A program made the translations under genes and the position numbers. From Anaeromyces robustus (lineage: Eukaryota; Neocallimastigomycota; Neocallimastigomycetes; Neocallimastigales; Neocallimastigaceae), in assembly GCA_002104895.1 (NCBI GenBank), contig MCFG01000321.1, positions 1-52,500 of the forward strand: a stretch of 52,500 bases of DNA. Direction: 5' to 3'. Below are positions 48,943 through 52,500 of the stretch, piece after piece. Numbering within the stretch: position 1 is the first letter of the stretch; each line of letters begins with the position of its first letter. The notes under the pieces were generated by a model. It saw nothing but the letters and a program-made list of their open reading frames with translations. It searched no databases and was not told the origin of the DNA.

Positions 48943-51900
48943 TTATTTAAATGAAATTACAATATTTGATCCATCAAGCATATATCTAATAATAATTGTT
49001 ATAATAAAAAAGAAATAATAATAAGTTATTAATAATAACATATATATAATAAAAATGATATATATATATAAAAAAAAACTAAATAAAATTATTAAATAAA
49101 ATGATTAATTTCTTACCTATTATATTTACGTCTAAACAACACAGCAGAATCCTTAGAATTAAATGTAATTTCAGCAGTTAAGTCATCCGGATTAAAACTA
49201 ATATGCTATTATATTATATGAAAAAATATTATATTGTTAATAAGAAATGAAAATATAATATAATTTAATTTAATATAATTTAAAATAATATTATAATATT
49301 GATATATGTATATAAATAATATTACTTATTAAAATGTTATAATATATATAAAAAATTTTTTTTTAAAAAAAAAAAAAAATTTACCCTTAGATTTCCTTCA
49401 GATTTAGCTAGATCTACCAATGTACTTTTAGTTGTATTAGGACTAAGATTTCTAATGAAAATCTTTGATGATGTTGATAATAATGTTGTATGAATGGTAT
49501 TGGAATCAGTTGTTTCAATTGATGTACGATTTTCATTATTATTGGATTCGTTATAAGAGTCATTACGAGAATGATGTGATTTTATTCTTGAAGATTTTGA
49601 TCTATTTCTATTTGAATCATCCCTATATAATCAATTATTAATTTATACATAAATTAATTTTAGTATACATATATATTGTATTTTAATAATAAAAATATAG
49701 AAATGGAAAAAAAGAAATATATATATGTAATTTAAAATATAAGAATATAAAAATTACAGAAATAATAATAAAAGTAATCATAATAATAATAAAAATAAAG
49801 AAATTGAAAAGGAAATATTTATATATATATATATATAATTTAAAATATAAGAATATAAAAATTACAGAAATAATAATAAAAATAATAATAATAATAATTA
49901 TAATAATAATAATAATAATAATTTTTTTTTTTTTTTAAGATTTTTATACCTTGAATCATTATCTATTTGTGAACGTTTTCTCTTATAAGATGATTTTTGA
50001 TTTTGACGAGTACTAGCACCACTGATACTATGAGTAACACCAGAATATTTATTATTATTGTCATTATCAGAATAATGATCCGAATAGTTTTCTTCCTCTT
50101 CTTCATTATTATTAGAATGTTTATTATAATATTTTGATGATGAAGATGAATAAGATTTAGAATATTTTGAATTAGATTTATCATAATCACGATCATCAGA
50201 ATATCTTTTCGATGAGGAATTTTTATCATCATAACGTTTAGACATAGATTTTCTTGACATATTTTTATCATCTGAACGTCTATTTGATGACTTTTTCGAT
50301 GATTCTCTGTCCTTTTCTCTATCTCTATTTCTATCTCTATCTCTATCTCTATTATTATTTGAATATTTAGATGTTTTATAAGAATTGTTTCTATCCCTAT
50401 CATAATCTTCTGAATATTTTGATGATGATTTATTATTTGAATATTTGTAATTATTACGATTATTACTATTATTATATGATCTATTATTGTTGTTGCTTTT
50501 ATTATTGTTATTATTGTTACTATTACTACTTTGATTACTTTCACCATCAACTTCACTTCCACTTTCTTCTGAGTTTCTTGATATATCATCTTCATTATTA
50601 TCTGAATTATAATCATTATAATCATCATAAGAATGTTGTTTGTATTGCTTATTATTTCCGTTATTATTATTGTTGTTGTTACTTTGCGATGATCTTCCTC
50701 CATCTTGTTTATCATAATACATACGTTTATTTGATGGATTAATCATTTTATCTTTTGGCATAGGTCTTTTACCATACATTTCATTTTCATATCCCATTGG
50801 TGGTCTTTGGAAATTTTGTCCATAAGGATTGAAAAACTATATTATCAATGAATTATAATAACAATAATAATAATAATAAATTATAAACGAATATATTATA
50901 TAATATAGCATAATATAATATAATATAATATAATATAATATAATATAATATAATATAATATAATATAATATAATATAATAATATTGAATTAGTATTTAAT
51001 ATTTTAAAAAAGATTAAATATATATTATTTAAATTACTCTTTGATGATCTGGATATCCCATTGGATTCATTGGCATCATAGGTTGCATCATCGGATTCAT
51101 TGGATTCATTCCCATCATATTCATATTTCCATACATAGGTTGATCATATCTCATAAATTGATTATTAAAATCGTTGTTCCCTATTAAACCAAATTTTGGA
51201 TTTATATAAATTTTTTGATTTGGATTTCTAAGCATTGGTCTATTCATTGGGCCCATTGGATACATTCTATCATAATAAATAATAAAAAGAATAACAAAAT
51301 ATAAATTTTATTATTAATAATATTCATTATTTAGTTATTTATTTTTAAATTAATATATATATATATATATATAACGGTTTAATTTCTTTAAATTAATATA
51401 TATAGATATATTTTATGATATTTTAACTTACCTATTCATATGATTCATATTCATATTTCTTTTACCATATGGCATTTTATTATTTGGATACATTCTTTTG
51501 TTATTGGGTTTACCATACATATTCATCTTATTATTTCTCATATTTCCTCCCATCTTTTTTTGATTCGTATTTTGTACTGATCCAGAATCATGAACTTCAC
51601 CTTCTTCATCTACTTTTCCTTTATCTTCTGAATTTTCATTATCATTTTTATTTTTTTTATCTTCATTGTTGTCATTATCATTTTCATTATTATCATTTGG
51701 CTCATTAACAGTAGTACTAGACTTTTCATTTAAATCATCATCCATATTTCCCGAGTTATCCAGAATTTCACCATTGCCAGAATCTTGATTAAAATCAAAA
51801 TCATTTCCATTATCCTTGGTGTCATCATTATATATATTATTATTTTCATATTCTTGATTATCATCAATATAATCTTCTTCATTATCTAATGAATAGTCTA

Positions 51901-52228
51901 CTTCATCTTCATCAACCAAACCACCAGTATAATCATTTTTCACTGATGAGCTATTCATATCATTATCATTATCATTATCATTATCATTATCATTATCATT
52001 ATCATTATCATTATCATTATCAAAAGTATCTTCATTATTATTATCTTTATTGTTATTATTATCTTCATTTACATCATCATTTAGAGGATCATCATAATTA
52101 ACATCATCATAATTTAAATTATCATCATAATTTATACTTTCTTCACCATCATTATTTGAAAAATCATTTTCAGTATTTATATTACTATTTTCGTTTTCAA
52201 TATCAGTTCTTGAATCGTTATCATCCAT
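48943..52228 (-). CDS. RRM protein with acidic, Met/Pro-rich and RD/S-rich low-complexity arms
   Basis: Probable nuclear RNA-binding protein. Exons: 52228-51432, 51266-51038, 50836-49950, 49622-49385, 49205-49117, 48985-48943; 760 residues. Residues 1-~200 are Asp/Asn/Glu-rich, including about ten Asp-Asn pairs. About 235-370 are Met/Asn/Pro/Gly-rich (MNPMNPMMQPMMPMNPMG). About 370-690 are Ser/Asn-rich with RDRDRDRNRDREKDRE and KKSSNRRSDDK blocks typical of splicing-speckle proteins. A single RRM closes the protein (residues 690-760): RNP2-like KIFIRNL, beta-3 AEITFN with poor match to RNP1, and final strand GSNIVISFK directly before the stop. The general layout recalls RBM33-like proteins, but no orthologue is claimed. 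The last exon is only 43 nt, chosen because it completes the RRM. Confidence 0.85.
49729..49881. repeat. Duplicated 45-bp block in RRM gene intron 3
   Basis: 49729-49773 and 49837-49881 are identical over 45 bases (AATTTAAAATATAAGAATAT, then AAAAATTACAGAAATAATAA and TAAAA). They are preceded by similar TA-rich sequence, in the intron between exons 3 and 4. A recent ~108-bp tandem duplication with a decayed middle is the simplest reading. Confidence 0.9.
50911..50981 (+). repeat. (TAATA)n pentanucleotide microsatellite in RRM gene intron 2
   Basis: About 14 copies of the same pentamer class found in the TOP2 intron at 1974-2175. Confidence 0.95.
51959..52021 (-). repeat. (ATTATC)n coding microsatellite, Asp-Asn repeat
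   Basis: Ten hexamers encode alternating Asp-Asn in the acidic arm of the RRM protein. Confidence 0.95.
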
Positions 52229-52282
52229 TTTTTTTAATATTAATGAAACTAAAGCAAAATAAAAGTATTGGTAGTTTTTATT

Positions 52283-52327
<45 letters not shown>

Positions 52328-52500
52328 TAATTTTTTTTTATTGAAAAAAAATTAAAAGGTATAAGATGATAATAAAAAAAATGAAAAATAAATTGTAACG
52401 GAAACTGAAACAATTTATAAATTGTAAAAAAAAAAAAAAAAAAAAGAAAAAGAAATTGAAAAAGAAAAAAAGAAAAAACTAATAAGGTATTTTTTTATTA
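52229..52500. promoter_or_regulatory. Upstream region of the RRM gene
   Basis: Minus-strand upstream side of the start codon: long A and T homopolymers (about 52280-52322 and 52426-52480) and little else. Presumed leader and promoter from position only; no specific motif identified. Confidence 0.35.

Noticed and set aside
1-52500. Dictyostelid or Plasmodium-like origin suggested by the A/T content and Asn runs
   Set aside because: A Zn2Cys6-PAS factor of the ERT1/AcuK type is a fungal hallmark and the intron density fits gut fungi better; not proven without a marker gene.

Overview
This is a eukaryotic nuclear window that is extremely AT-rich: intergenic DNA and introns are almost pure A/T with long homopolymers and microsatellites, while exons are visibly richer in G+C. 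Genes have many short GT-AG introns. A fungal-type Zn2Cys6 cluster joined to a PAS domain (ERT1/AcuK/RDS2 family), a MEF2/RLM1-type MADS box, an augmin subunit and very low GC together point to an early-diverging fungus. The best fit is an anaerobic gut fungus (Neocallimastigomycota). That assignment is inference; no taxonomic marker such as rRNA is present.

Layout. 16-7864 (+): DNA topoisomerase II, lacking only its extreme N terminus, 18 exons in the window. 7865-13001: about 5 kb with no gene I can support. 13002-14520 (+): MEF2/RLM1-type MADS-box factor, 5 exons. 15725-19197 (-): HAUS6/augmin subunit 6, 11 exons. 19889-23201 (+): F-box/ankyrin protein, 4 exons. 23621-24892: a young non-autonomous LTR retrotransposon on the minus strand, with identical 185-bp LTRs and 5-bp target duplications. 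25808-26152 (+): a small orphan ORF. 28238-28975 (-): a type I membrane protein. 30050-30390: a broken copy of part of the F-box/ankyrin gene. 30870-36059 (-): a MAU2/Scc4 cohesin loader with a huge Gln-rich N-terminal extension, 11 exons. 37281-41426 (-): ASH2/Bre2 of COMPASS, 8 exons. 44385-46562 (-): Zn2Cys6-PAS transcription factor, 2 exons. 48943-52228 (-): an RRM protein with long low-complexity arms, 6 exons.

Gene models were assembled by hand. Junctions were chosen so that GT-AG signals, reading phase and family homology all agree, and each complete model has a length divisible by three. Several proteins act on chromosomes: TOP2 (decatenation), MAU2 (cohesin loading), HAUS6 (spindle microtubule nucleation) and ASH2 (H3K4 methylation). 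There is no evidence of co-regulation and the grouping may be chance.

The strongest unusual signal is the LTR element. The 15 bases next to its 5' LTR match the anticodon arm of tRNA-Lys(CUU), which suggests priming by a tRNA half as in copia and Ty5, but with a different tRNA. Also notable are the degenerate F-box/ankyrin duplicate with its intron still present, several micro-exons (17, 18, 24 and 28 nt), and the roughly 670-residue extension on MAU2.
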